A stretch of DNA of 64,000 nucleotides from Pseudomonas alcaliphila JAB1 (GCF_001941865.1 NZ_CP016162.1:3595501-3659500), one strand, 5' to 3'; numbered from the stretch's first letter, positions 1 to 7,489 are shown. Numbers and translations are program-made. Notes: generated from the sequence alone by a model not told the origin.

Positions 1-196
1 GCGCCGGACCATCGGCCGGGCCCATCTTCTGCGCATAGGCCTCGAACAGCGGGATAGGCCGCGCGCCTTCACTGGCCAGGGCCGAACCTAGCCAGTCTAG
101 GAACAGGTCTTCGGTGCGGTCCAGTACGTGCTCGGGAATCTGCTCGTAGGCGAGTTCGGCAAGGAACGCGGCCAGTTGTTGAGTATGTTTGCTCAT
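1..196 (-). CDS. MmgE/PrpD family protein, N-terminal fragment
   Basis: The gene runs off the left edge; only about 65 N-terminal residues are visible, beginning MSKHTQQLAAFLAELAYEQI. The segment around ...LFLDWLGSALASEG is the usual opening helix pattern of the MmgE/PrpD fold, which includes 2-methylcitrate dehydratase and cis-aconitate decarboxylase. It is followed after about 10 nt by an acyl-CoA dehydrogenase gene read in the same direction, and the block matches the itaconate-catabolism cluster that I recall from P. aeruginosa (PA0877-PA0883). The substrate cannot be judged from this fragment. The family assignment is fairly safe and the exact role is inference from context. Confidence 0.75.
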   Translation of the reverse strand, partial: MSKHTQQLAAFLAELAYEQIPEHVLDRTEDLFLDWLGSALASEGARPIPLFEAYAQKMGPADGPA

Positions 197-206
197 GGTC
201 GCGGCC

Positions 207-1370
207 TCAGAAGGAACGGGGCAGTTCGAGCAAGTGCTCGGCCACGTAGCTCAGGATCAGGTTGGTGGAGATCGGCGCCACCTGGTACAGGCGGGTTTCG
301 CGGAACTTGCGCTCGACGTCGTATTCGTTGGCGAAACCGAAGCCGCCGTGGGTCTGCAGGCAGGCGTTGGCCGCCTCCCAGCTGGCCTTGGCCGCCAGGT
401 ACTTGGCCATGTTCGCCGCTGCCCCAGCGTTGCGCCCGGCGTCGTATTCCTCGCAGGCGCGCCAGCGCATCAGGTCGGCGGCCTCGATCTCGATGTGCGC
501 CTCGGCGATGGGGAACTGCACGCCCTGGTTCTGGCCGATGGGCCGACCGAACACCACGCGGTCGCGGGCGTACTGCGCGGACTTCTCGATGAACCAGCGA
601 CCGTCACCGATGCACTCGGCAGCGATCAGCGTGCGCTCGGCATTGAGGCCGTCGAGGATGTAGCGGAAACCCTTGCCCTCTTCGCCGATTAGGCTGCTGG
701 CGGGAATCTCCAGGTTGTCGAAGAACAGCTCGTTGGTCTCGTGGTTGACCATGTTGGCGATCGGCTGCACGGTCAGGCCGTTGCCGATGGCCTCGCGCAG
801 GTCGACCAGGAAGATCGACATGCCTTCAGACTTGCGCTGCACCTCGGCCAGTGGCGTGGTGCGCGCCAGCAGGATCATCAGATCGGAATGCTGCACGCGC
901 GAGATCCACACCTTCTGCCCGTTGATCACGTACTTGTCGCCTTGGCGCACGGCGGTGGTCTTGATCTTGGTGGTGTCGGTGCCGGTGGTCGGCTCGGTGA
1001 CGCCCATCGACTGCAGACGCAGCTCGCCGCTGGCCAGCTTGGGCAGGTAGTGGCGCTTCTGCTCCTCGCTGCCGTTACGCAGCAGGGTGAACATGTTGTA
1101 CATCTGCCCGTGGATGGTGCCGGAGTTGCCGCCGCAGTGGTTGACCTCCTCGAGGATCACCGACGCCTCGGCCAGGCCCAGACCCGAGCCGCCGTATTCT
1201 TCCGGGATCATCGCCGACAGCCAGCCAGCCTCGGTCATGGCCGTGACGAAGGCTTCCGGGAAGCCCTTCTCCTCATCGATCTTGCGCCAGTATTCGGCCG
1301 GGAACTCCGCACAGAGCGCGCGCACGCCTTCACGGATGGCGTTGAGTTCTTCGTTATTGTTGTAGTCCAT
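207..1370 (-). CDS. Acyl-CoA dehydrogenase (itaconate-cluster type)
   Basis: A 387-residue FAD-dependent acyl-CoA dehydrogenase. The N-terminal helical domain is followed by the middle beta domain with the FAD-contact motif MGVTEPTTGTD (about 122-132) and the second signature VINGQKVWISR (148-158). The C-terminal helical domain carries RVVFGRPIGQNQ. The usual catalytic glutamate of the YEG motif near the C-terminus is absent (LYQVAPIST is there instead). A glutamate in GLNAER (E245) lies where long-chain and isovaleryl-CoA dehydrogenases place their base. It lies between an MmgE/PrpD gene and the itaconyl-CoA hydratase gene, so a role with a branched C5 acyl-CoA is plausible but inferred. Confidence 0.85.
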   Translation of the reverse strand: MDYNNNEELNAIREGVRALCAEFPAEYWRKIDEEKGFPEAFVTAMTEAGWLSAMIPEEYGGSGLGLAEASVILEEVNHCGGNSGTIHGQMYNMFTLLRNGSEEQKRHYLPKLASGELRLQSMGVTEPTTGTDTTKIKTTAVRQGDKYVINGQKVWISRVQHSDLMILLARTTPLAEVQRKSEGMSIFLVDLREAIGNGLTVQPIANMVNHETNELFFDNLEIPASSLIGEEGKGFRYILDGLNAERTLIAAECIGDGRWFIEKSAQYARDRVVFGRPIGQNQGVQFPIAEAHIEIEAADLMRWRACEEYDAGRNAGAAANMAKYLAAKASWEAANACLQTHGGFGFANEYDVERKFRETRLYQVAPISTNLILSYVAEHLLELPRSF

Positions 1371-1417
1371 CGGTCTTCCTCGAAATCATGTGGGCGTGGC
1401 ACTGCCCGGTAACGATG

Positions 1418-1444
1418 TAGGGCGTACTCGCGAAGCAGTACGCC
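1418..1444. repeat. REP-like GTAG hairpin
   Basis: GTAG is followed by GGCGTACT, an 8-nt loop and the complement AGTACGCC. It lies in the 186-bp gap between the hydratase and dehydrogenase genes and has the general form of a Pseudomonas REP. Confidence 0.55.
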
Positions 1445-1556
1445 GTTAGAAAGCTGAGCCTTAGGTGCGGTGCCAGTATTGGCATGGTTCGGCGGGCTGT
1501 TCGCTTAGGCTCCTGAGGCCGCCCTACGAAATCAGCATCCCGGTTCGCCCTACTAA

Positions 1557-2384
1557 TCAGTCGAATTGCACGTCGGCGCGCTGCGCCAGGCCGACCTCGT
1601 TACCCGCCCACAGCTCGGCCTGGCCCTCGCCGCTGATGCGCCCACCCACCTCGAACGGCTGCGGCGCGATCAGCGGGCGCAGGCCGCGATAGGCAAAATG
1701 ACGCAGGCGCGCCTGCGGGTTGGCGCGGCAGAAAGCGCGCAGGTTCAGGGTGGCGATCAGCGGGCCGTGCACCACCAGGCCGCTGTAGCCTTCGGTTTCG
1801 GTGACGTAGGGCCAGTCGTAATGGATGCGGTGGCCGTTGAAGGTCACGGCGCTGTAGCGAAACAGCAGCGTGCTGGACGGCGTTACCGCCTCGCGCCAGT
1901 CACCAGCGACCAGCAGCTCGCCGCTGCTGGCCTTGGGCGGGCTGGGCTCGCGGTAGACGATGTCCTGCTCCTCGCGGATGGCCAGTTGGCCGTCCTGCAG
2001 GTAGTCGTGCTGCACGGTGACGAACAGCAGCGCGCCGGTGCGGCCGTGCTTTTCCTCGATGTGCTTGATGGTCGATACCCGGCTGGCTTCGCCGCCCACC
2101 CGCAGTGGCTGGATGAACTCGATACGGCCACCGGCCCACATGCGGTTGCGGTTGTCGGCCGGCGGCAGAAAGCCTCCGCGCGCCGGATGGCCGTCCTCGC
2201 CCAGACCGTTCTCGGCGACTGGCTCTTGAAAAAACGCCCAGTGCCACAGCGGCGGCAGCGCCTCGCCATGGGCCGGCGTGGCTTCGCCGAAGGTGGCGGC
2301 GATGCGCTTGACCAGGTTGCGGCTGAGTTGGTCGTGGACTTCTTCACTACGACCGATCCAGGCGGAAAAAGCAGAATCACTCAT
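1557..2384 (-). CDS. ich: Itaconyl-CoA hydratase (MaoC/HotDog fold)
   Basis: A 275-residue double-hotdog hydratase of the mesaconyl-C4-CoA/itaconyl-CoA hydratase group. It has the N-terminal FAS1A-type dehydratase half and a C-terminal MaoC-like half with FNGHRIHYDWPYV and GLVVHGPLIA, which hold the expected hydratase residues (about 186-215). Itaconyl-CoA hydratase turns itaconyl-CoA into citramalyl-CoA, the second step of itaconate breakdown to acetyl-CoA and pyruvate. The CoA transferase and lyase genes expected in such a cluster would lie beyond the left edge. The gene is divergent from a LysR regulator at 2585. Assignment rests on domain pattern and synteny recalled from P. aeruginosa. 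Confidence 0.8.
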   Translation of the reverse strand: MSDSAFSAWIGRSEEVHDQLSRNLVKRIAATFGEATPAHGEALPPLWHWAFFQEPVAENGLGEDGHPARGGFLPPADNRNRMWAGGRIEFIQPLRVGGEASRVSTIKHIEEKHGRTGALLFVTVQHDYLQDGQLAIREEQDIVYREPSPPKASSGELLVAGDWREAVTPSSTLLFRYSAVTFNGHRIHYDWPYVTETEGYSGLVVHGPLIATLNLRAFCRANPQARLRHFAYRGLRPLIAPQPFEVGGRISGEGQAELWAGNEVGLAQRADVQFD

Positions 2385-2495
2385 GGGGCAGGTTCCAGCT
2401 CGGTTCTTGTGTGAGCTGGAGCATGCGATGCCGCATGCGTTCAGAGAATCCGCATTTATTTAAACCAGCGTTCGGATATGCTTAACGCCAATCCT

Positions 2496-2560
2496 GTAGG
2501 AGCCCGCTTGCGGGCGATGCTTTACAGATCGCCAGTGATCGCCCGCAAGCGGGCTCCTAC
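2496..2560. repeat. Inverted REP pair between ich and the LysR gene
   Basis: Two facing copies of the common Pseudomonas REP (GTAGGAGCCCGCTTGCGGGC and its complement) separated by about 25 bp. They end 24 bp before the LysR start, so they occupy much of the divergent promoter region. Confidence 0.85.
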
Positions 2561-2584
2561 GAATGACCTCAGGAAATGGCCACC

Positions 2585-3472
2585 ATGCATTTCGATCTGC
2601 CCGACCTGCGCCTGTTCATCCACATCGCCGAGTCGCCCAGCCTGACCCAGGGCGCGCGCAAGGCGTTTCTCTCGCCGGCCGCCGCCAGCGCGCGGATCAA
2701 GTCACTGGAAAGCCAGCTCGGCAGCCGCCTGCTGTATCGCGACAGCCGTGGCGTCGAGCTGACCCCGGCCGGCCAGCGCCTGTTGCAGCACGCGCGGCTG
2801 ATCATGCGCCAGGTGGATTATCTGAAGAGCGAATTCACCGAATACGGCACCGACGCAGCAGGGCATATCCGCATCTTCGCCAACACCACGGCAGTGACCG
2901 AATTTCTCCCCGAGGTGCTGGCCGGTTTTCTCGCCGAACGCCCCGGCGTCACCGTCGATCTGCAGGAGCGCCTCAGCCGCGACATCGTACGTGGTGTGCT
3001 GGACGGCGCGGCGGATCTCGGCATCATCGCCGGCCCGGTGCAGGCGCCCGGCCTGCAGGTGCTGCACTTCAGCACCGACCGCCTGGTGCTGGCGGTGCCG
3101 CTGGGCCATGCCCTGGCGCGGCGGCCATCGGTGAGCTTCAACGACACCCTCGCCTACCAGCACATCGGCCTGCACGAGGGCAGCACGCTGCTGAGTTTTT
3201 TGCGTGAACAGGTGGAGAAACTCGGCGGCAACCTGGCCCTGCGTATCCAGGTATCGAGCTTCGAGGCGATCTGCCGAATGATCGAAGGCGGCGTCGGCAT
3301 CGGCATCATTCCCGAGTCGGCCGCGCGGAGGCACAGCCGCACCATGCAGCTGGCCATCCTGCAACTGGACGAAGCCTGGGCGGTGCGCGAACGCAGCATG
3401 CTGGTGCGTGAGCTGGACGCGCTGCCGAGCAGCGTGCGCGCGCTGATCGACCGGCTGAACCAGGGTGTGTAG
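2585..3472 (+). CDS. LysR-type regulator of the itaconate cluster (RipR/ItcR-like)
   Basis: A LysR-family regulator of about 295 residues. It has an N-terminal winged helix-turn-helix (LFIHIAESPSLTQGARKAFL, then SARIKSLESQLGSRLLYRDS) and a C-terminal periplasmic-binding-protein-like effector domain (VLAVPLGHALARR, GGVGIGIIPESAARR). ATG 2585 is preferred over ATG 2576 because CAGGAA (2570-2575) is correctly spaced only for the later start. It is divergent from ich, the classic layout for a LysR activator of its neighbour. The inducer is probably itaconate or a CoA derivative, by analogy with the P. aeruginosa and Yersinia regulators. The family is certain; the ligand is inferred. Confidence 0.8.
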   Translation: MHFDLPDLRLFIHIAESPSLTQGARKAFLSPAAASARIKSLESQLGSRLLYRDSRGVELTPAGQRLLQHARLIMRQVDYLKSEFTEYGTDAAGHIRIFANTTAVTEFLPEVLAGFLAERPGVTVDLQERLSRDIVRGVLDGAADLGIIAGPVQAPGLQVLHFSTDRLVLAVPLGHALARRPSVSFNDTLAYQHIGLHEGSTLLSFLREQVEKLGGNLALRIQVSSFEAICRMIEGGVGIGIIPESAARRHSRTMQLAILQLDEAWAVRERSMLVRELDALPSSVRALIDRLNQGV

Positions 3473-3492
3473 CGCCAGGTAAAATTCCGGGC

Positions 3493-3520
3493 AAAAAAAG
3501 GGCGACCAAATTGGTCGCCC
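3493..3520 (-). terminator. Intrinsic terminator, leftward
   Basis: A 9-bp perfect stem GGGCGACCA/TGGTCGCCC around AAT (3500-3520). On the minus strand it is followed by seven U (plus-strand A run 3493-3499). It faces the wrong way for the LysR gene, and no minus-strand ORF lies upstream of it. Confidence 0.75.
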
Positions 3521-3650
3521 GCCCATTCAAGGCATTCCTCGAAAGGAATGCGGAAACGCTTGCACCCAAATCACGCAGGATGATCGGGACGTACTCAGTG
3601 TCGCCGCAGCCCCCTGCCCTGCCTATTGCACCAAGGTCGTAGGGCGCCAG
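3493..3650 (-). ncRNA. Candidate small RNA ending in a double hairpin
   Basis: The minus strand here has no credible ORF. It ends in two consecutive hairpins: GCATTCCT/AGGAATGC with a 4-nt loop (3532-3551), then the strong terminator at 3500-3520 with a U tract. The segment lies between two plus-strand genes, so the terminator has no protein-coding client. The 5' end is unknown; 3650 is only an upper limit. No known sRNA family was recognised. Confidence 0.35.
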
Positions 3651-3701
3651 TCACATGGCAGGCCATACTCCCGCGACGCCTTTTGGGCCTTGGAGGCACG
3701 C

Positions 3702-4256
3702 ATGCACCCGGAATACCTCGCCCTGTTGCAGCAGGCGCCAGCCAGCACTCATGCCGATGACACCTGGGCCAGGCTCTGTTGCGAACAGGCCCTGCTGGCA
3801 GTCGAGGAAGGCTGTTATGCGGTCGGCGCCTTGTTGGTGGATGGCGCAGGTGAACTGTTGTGCAGCGCTCGCAACCAGGTGTTCGTCTCGACTTACAGCA
3901 GCGCCGCTCACGCCGAGATGCAGGTGCTCGACCAGCTCGAAAGCGAACATGCGCAGGTCGACCGCCGAGGTCTGACCCTGTACGTCAGCCTCGAACCCTG
4001 CCTGATGTGCTACGGCCGTATCCTGCTGGCCGGCATCACCCGCGTACGCTATCTGGCGCGTGACCGTGACGGCGGCTTCGCCCTGCGTCACGGCCGCCTG
4101 CCTCCGGCCTGGGCCAATCTCGCTTCCGGCCTTGCGGTGGTTCAGGCCAAGGCCGATCCCTACTGGCTCGACCTGGCCGAGCGGATTATCGAGCGCCTGC
4201 AGGACCGTCAGGCCATGCGCGAGCGTGTGATCGCGGCCTGGCGCGGCGGTGGTTGA
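3702..4256 (+). CDS. Cytidine/deoxycytidylate deaminase-family protein (TadA-like)
   Basis: About 184 residues with the zinc-deaminase signatures: AHAEMQVL (His zinc ligand and catalytic Glu, about 71-78) and EPCLMCYGRILL (the two Cys ligands, about 102-113). The family includes tRNA adenosine deaminase TadA, guanine deaminase and similar hydrolytic deaminases. The C-terminal half, after ARDRDGGFALRHGRLP, differs from canonical TadA, so a nucleoside or base substrate is possible. An upstream TTG reading at 3690 is unlikely, because TTGGAGG (3690-3696) is the ribosome binding site for ATG 3702. It lies alone between the LysR gene and phhR. Specific substrate not assigned. Confidence 0.75.
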   Translation: MHPEYLALLQQAPASTHADDTWARLCCEQALLAVEEGCYAVGALLVDGAGELLCSARNQVFVSTYSSAAHAEMQVLDQLESEHAQVDRRGLTLYVSLEPCLMCYGRILLAGITRVRYLARDRDGGFALRHGRLPPAWANLASGLAVVQAKADPYWLDLAERIIERLQDRQAMRERVIAAWRGGG

Positions 4257-4307
4257 AAACCGTGCGCACCAAAAATTACAGGCATCAGCCAGGGCCAGCG
4301 AAGCATT

Positions 4308-4328
4308 GGTGCGCGCGGCGCACCCTAC
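4308..4328 (-). repeat. REP, GTAG-GGTGCGC family
   Basis: One copy of the window's commonest hairpin repeat (GGTGCGC, short loop, GCGCACC, then CTAC), next to the MITE that starts at 4331. A half copy (GTGCGCACC) lies at 4262-4270. Confidence 0.7.
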
Positions 4329-4330
4329 GC

Positions 4331-4601
4331 CTAGGGTCTGTTGCCGTTTCGCGCACGGCCGCGACGGAGCCAGTTTTTGCGTGGGGCTAGGCGCGAGACG
4401 CGAAGTTTGGTCGCCCAAATGAGCCGTCGAGTAACGACGTACCACGCAAAAACTGGCCCGTCCCTTCGGGTTGCGCGGCAAATTGCGCCATGCGTCGTTG
4501 CGGGATTTGGCAAGGGAACGACCATTACCTGCATCCCGCGCCTCGCGTGGCGCAATTTGGCGCAGCAACGCGGCTCGCGTCGAAACGGCAACAGACCCTA
4601 G
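4331..4601. mobile_element. MITE-like element, 271 bp, at the end of phhR
   Basis: The first 21 bases (starting CTAGGGTCTGTTGCCG) and last 21 bases (4581-4601) are perfect inverted repeats. Inside are further inverted repeats, e.g. GCCAGTTTTTGCGTGG at 4369 against its complement near 4442. There is no transposase. The palindromic CTAG at each end may be a target duplication or part of the repeat. The right-hand CTAG supplies the TAG stop codon of phhR (4598-4600). The ends resemble those of IS5-type elements, but this is only a resemblance. Confidence 0.7.
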
Positions 4602-6151
4602 TCCTTCCCCAGCCCGTGCTGCCGCAGCTTGTTGGCGATGGTCGTATGGGAAACACCGAGGCGCTTGCCCAACTGGCGGCTGCTGGGATGATCGCGGAAC
4701 AGCCGCTCCAGCACCGCCTTCTCGAAGCGGCCGAGAATGTCGTCGAGGCTGCCTTCCACCGAGAACTCGCCCAACGGCTGCGGCGCGCCATAGTCCGGCA
4801 AGCGGATATGCTCGGCCTTTACCGTGCCGCCGTCGCATAGCGAAACCGCCTGGAACAGCACGTTCTCCAGCTGCCGCACGTTGCCCGGCCAGTGGTAATG
4901 GGCCATGCGCTCGAAGGCCTGCGGCGCCAGTTTCGGCAGCGCGCAGCCGATCTGCCGGCTGGCTGAATCGAGAAAGTGCTCGACCAAAGGTGCCAGGCCA
5001 TCGAGGCATTCGCGCAGCGGCGGGATATGCAGGCTGAGCACGTTAAGGCGGTGGTAGAGATCCTGACGAAACTCGCCATGGGCGCAGAGTTCGGACAAAT
5101 CGACCTGGGTGGCGCAGATCACTCGCACGTCCAGGTACACCTCCTCGTCGCTGCCCACACGGCGGAAGCAACCATCCTGCAGAAAGCGCAGCAGCTTGGC
5201 CTGCAGACGCGGGCTCATCTCGCCGACGCCATCGAGAAACAGCGTGCCGCCTGCAGTCAGTTCCAGCAGGCCAAGCTTGCCTTCCGGGCGCGCACCCTCG
5301 AAGGCGCCGGGGCCATAGCCGAACAGCTCGGTTTCGGCCATGGACTCGGGCAGGCCGGCGCAGTTGAGCGCCATGAACGGCGATTGCCCGCGCGGGCTGG
5401 CCAGGTGACAGGCGCGCGCCAGCAGCTCCTTGCCGGTGCCGGTTTCGCCCTCGATCAGCAGCGGTGCATCCAACGGCGCCATACGGCGCGCTTCCTTGAC
5501 TACCGCGGCCATCACCTTGGAGCTCTGGAAGATCGAGTCGAAGCCGCGCAGCTCCTGCTTGCGCACGTGGTAGATGCGCTCGCCGACCCGGTCGGCGCGG
5601 TGCAGGGTCAGCACCGCGCCGGCCAGCGCCTCGCTGTCGTCGTGTTCATTCTGCAGCGGGGCGATATCGGCGAGGAACACGTCGCCCTTGATCTTCACCC
5701 GCAGGCCGTTGATCCGCGCCTTGTTGGCGCGCACCAACTCGGGCAGGTCGAAGTCCTCGGCATAACGCGACAGCGCCATGCCCGGCACCTCGTCCACACG
5801 CACGCCGAGCAACTGCGCGGCGCTGCGATTGGCGGCGACGATGCTGCCGCCCATGTCGATCGACAGCACCGGGAAATCCAGCGCACCGAGCAGCGCGTTG
5901 AGCTCCAGATGACGGCGCTCGCTGGGCATCAGCCCGACGCGCTTGACGCCGAATACGCCGGGAATGGCCTCGAATTTGGGCCGCAGCGACTGGAACTGCA
6001 GGTTGATCAGATTTGGACAGTGCAGGTAGATGGCGTTGCCCTGCTCGCCGCCCACTTCGCCGCGGGCGACGTTGATGCCGTAGTCGACCAGCAGGTTGAG
6101 GATGTCACGCAGGATGCCGACACGGTTCTGGCAGTGGACTTTGATACGCAT
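4598..6151 (-). CDS. phhR: TyrR-family transcriptional regulator PhhR
   Basis: A 517-residue TyrR-type regulator. Residues 1-70 are an ACT domain (MRIKVHCQNRVGILRDIL), about 80-190 a PAS domain, and about 205-430 an AAA+ domain with Walker A GETGTGKE. The C-terminus is a TyrR-type helix-turn-helix (SSRQLGKRLGVSHTTIANKL). The sigma54-contact loop that reads GAFTGA in true enhancer-binding proteins is GAFEGA here, as is typical for TyrR/PhhR. It activates phenylalanine and tyrosine catabolism when bound to aromatic amino acids. It is divergent from phhA, with a TyrR-box-like site at 6279-6296. A MITE abuts its stop codon. Confidence 0.93.
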   Translation of the reverse strand: MRIKVHCQNRVGILRDILNLLVDYGINVARGEVGGEQGNAIYLHCPNLINLQFQSLRPKFEAIPGVFGVKRVGLMPSERRHLELNALLGALDFPVLSIDMGGSIVAANRSAAQLLGVRVDEVPGMALSRYAEDFDLPELVRANKARINGLRVKIKGDVFLADIAPLQNEHDDSEALAGAVLTLHRADRVGERIYHVRKQELRGFDSIFQSSKVMAAVVKEARRMAPLDAPLLIEGETGTGKELLARACHLASPRGQSPFMALNCAGLPESMAETELFGYGPGAFEGARPEGKLGLLELTAGGTLFLDGVGEMSPRLQAKLLRFLQDGCFRRVGSDEEVYLDVRVICATQVDLSELCAHGEFRQDLYHRLNVLSLHIPPLRECLDGLAPLVEHFLDSASRQIGCALPKLAPQAFERMAHYHWPGNVRQLENVLFQAVSLCDGGTVKAEHIRLPDYGAPQPLGEFSVEGSLDDILGRFEKAVLERLFRDHPSSRQLGKRLGVSHTTIANKLRQHGLGKD

Positions 6152-6278
6152 GGCTCAGGCTCTTGTTGTTGTGGCCGCCGCCAGGTCGCTGAAATCGACG
6201 ATGGCAGCATAATTTCCGTCAAGAATATGTGACAGCCAAACACAGCAGCAAGCCGATAAATCGCCATACCGCCATTAT

Positions 6279-6296
6279 CGTAATCAAAAGTTTACA
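6279..6296. promoter_or_regulatory. Probable PhhR/TyrR box
   Basis: CGTAAT-N6-TTTACA matches the TyrR/PhhR consensus TGTAAA-N6-TTTACA: one half is perfect and the other matches at 4 of 6 positions. It lies in the phhR-phhA divergent region, 111 bp upstream of the phhA start. Confidence 0.55.
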
Positions 6297-6377
6297 GATT
6301 CTCCGGGTAATCCTGAGCCGCGCTGCTTCTGGTCACCGTTTCAACCCGAGCAATCAGCGGCATGCTCGGGTCAAGAC

Positions 6378-6385
6378 AAGAACAA
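6378..6385 (+). promoter_or_regulatory. Hfq/Crc-type CA motif upstream of phhA
   Basis: AAGAACAA fits AAnAAnAA, the Hfq/Crc catabolite-repression target of pseudomonads. It lies about 22 nt upstream of the phhA start, just before its ribosome binding site. Confidence 0.45.
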
Positions 6386-6407
6386 CAGCCCCCTGAAGGA
6401 GGCAGCG

Positions 6408-7193
6408 ATGAAGAGTACGCAGTACCTGGCACGGGAACCGGACGAGAGTGGCTTTATCCATTACCCGGAAAGCGAACATCAGGTGTGGAACACCCTGATC
6501 ACTCGCCAGTTGAAGGTGATCCAGAACCGCGCCTGCCTAGAGTATCTGGACGGTATCGAACAGCTCGGCCTGCCGCTGGAACGCATCCCCCAGCTCGGTG
6601 AGATCAACCGTGTACTCGAAGCCAGCACCGGCTGGCGCGTGGCGCGGGTACCGGCACTGATCCCGTTCCAGACCTTCTTCGAACTGCTGGCCAGCAAGCA
6701 GTTTCCGGTGGCCACCTTCATCCGCAAGCCCGAGGAGCTGGACTACCTGCAGGAACCGGACATCTTCCACGAGATATTCGGCCACTGCCCGATGCTCACC
6801 AACCCCTGGTTCGCCGAATTCACCCACACCTACGGCAAGCTCGGCCTGCAGGCCACGAAAGAGCAGCGCGTCTATCTGGCGCGGCTGTACTGGCTGACCA
6901 TCGAGTTCGGCCTGCTCGACACCCCGCAGGGCCGGCGCATCTACGGCGGCGGCATCCTCTCCTCGCCGAAGGAAACTCTCTACGCACTGTCCGACGTGCC
7001 CGAACACCAGCCCTTCGATGCACTGGAAGCGATGCGCACGCCGTATCGCATCGATATCCTGCAGCCGGTGTACTTCGTCCTGCCCGAGCTCAAGCACCTG
7101 TTCGAGCTGGCTCAGGAAGACATCATGGCGCTGGTGCATCAGGCCATGGCGCTGGGCCTGCACACGCCGAAGTTTCCGCCGAAAGCCGCGTAG
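6408..7193 (+). CDS. phhA: Phenylalanine 4-monooxygenase
   Basis: A 261-residue bacterial aromatic amino acid hydroxylase converting phenylalanine to tyrosine with tetrahydrobiopterin-type cofactor, iron and O2. The iron ligands are visible in FHEIFGHCPML (two His, about 121-131) and in the Glu of the following YWLTIEFGL segment (about 164-172). The length agrees with bacterial PhhA (about 262), which lacks the regulatory ACT domain of the animal enzymes. AAGGAGG (6396-6402) sits well before ATG 6408. It is the first gene of phhA-phhB-phhC and divergent from its regulator phhR. Confidence 0.95.
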   Translation: MKSTQYLAREPDESGFIHYPESEHQVWNTLITRQLKVIQNRACLEYLDGIEQLGLPLERIPQLGEINRVLEASTGWRVARVPALIPFQTFFELLASKQFPVATFIRKPEELDYLQEPDIFHEIFGHCPMLTNPWFAEFTHTYGKLGLQATKEQRVYLARLYWLTIEFGLLDTPQGRRIYGGGILSSPKETLYALSDVPEHQPFDALEAMRTPYRIDILQPVYFVLPELKHLFELAQEDIMALVHQAMALGLHTPKFPPKAA

Positions 7194-7219
7194 ACCGTGA
7201 CTTCCCATTACGCACGAAT

Positions 7220-7489
7220 GGCGTTGCCCTCTCGATTCGCCGCATGGGCGTGCCTTCTACACGATGGTGCGATCCGCCGTCCTGTAGGAGCGCCGCCCCG
7301 GCGCGAAACGATTGCGGCCTTACTCCATCATCGGCGTTGCCCGCTCGATTCGCCGCGAGGGCGCGACTCCTACACCTTGGTGCGATGCATCGCCCTGTAG
7401 GAGCGCCGCCCCCGGCGCGAAACGATTGTGGCCTGACTCCCTTATCGGCGTTGCCCCCGCGATTCGCCGCGAGGGCGCGGCTCCTACAC
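7220..7489. repeat. 113-bp tandem repeat built from REP hairpins, 2.4 copies
   Basis: Units start at 7220, 7333 and 7447 (GGCGTTGCCC...), a period of 113-114 bp; the third unit is partial. Each unit contains TTCGCCGCGAGGGCGCG...CTCCTACAC and a facing GTAGGAGCGCCGCCCC hairpin, so it is a tandem BIME. It fills the 343-bp gap between phhA and phhB. Confidence 0.85.

Noticed and set aside
6300..6407. A -24/-12 sigma54 promoter for phhA
   Set aside because: No GG-N10-GC pair with acceptable flanks was found between the PhhR box and the start codon.
7220..7489. Possible CRISPR array
   Set aside because: The 113-bp units are tandem BIMEs with no short repeat/unique spacer pattern and no cas genes nearby.
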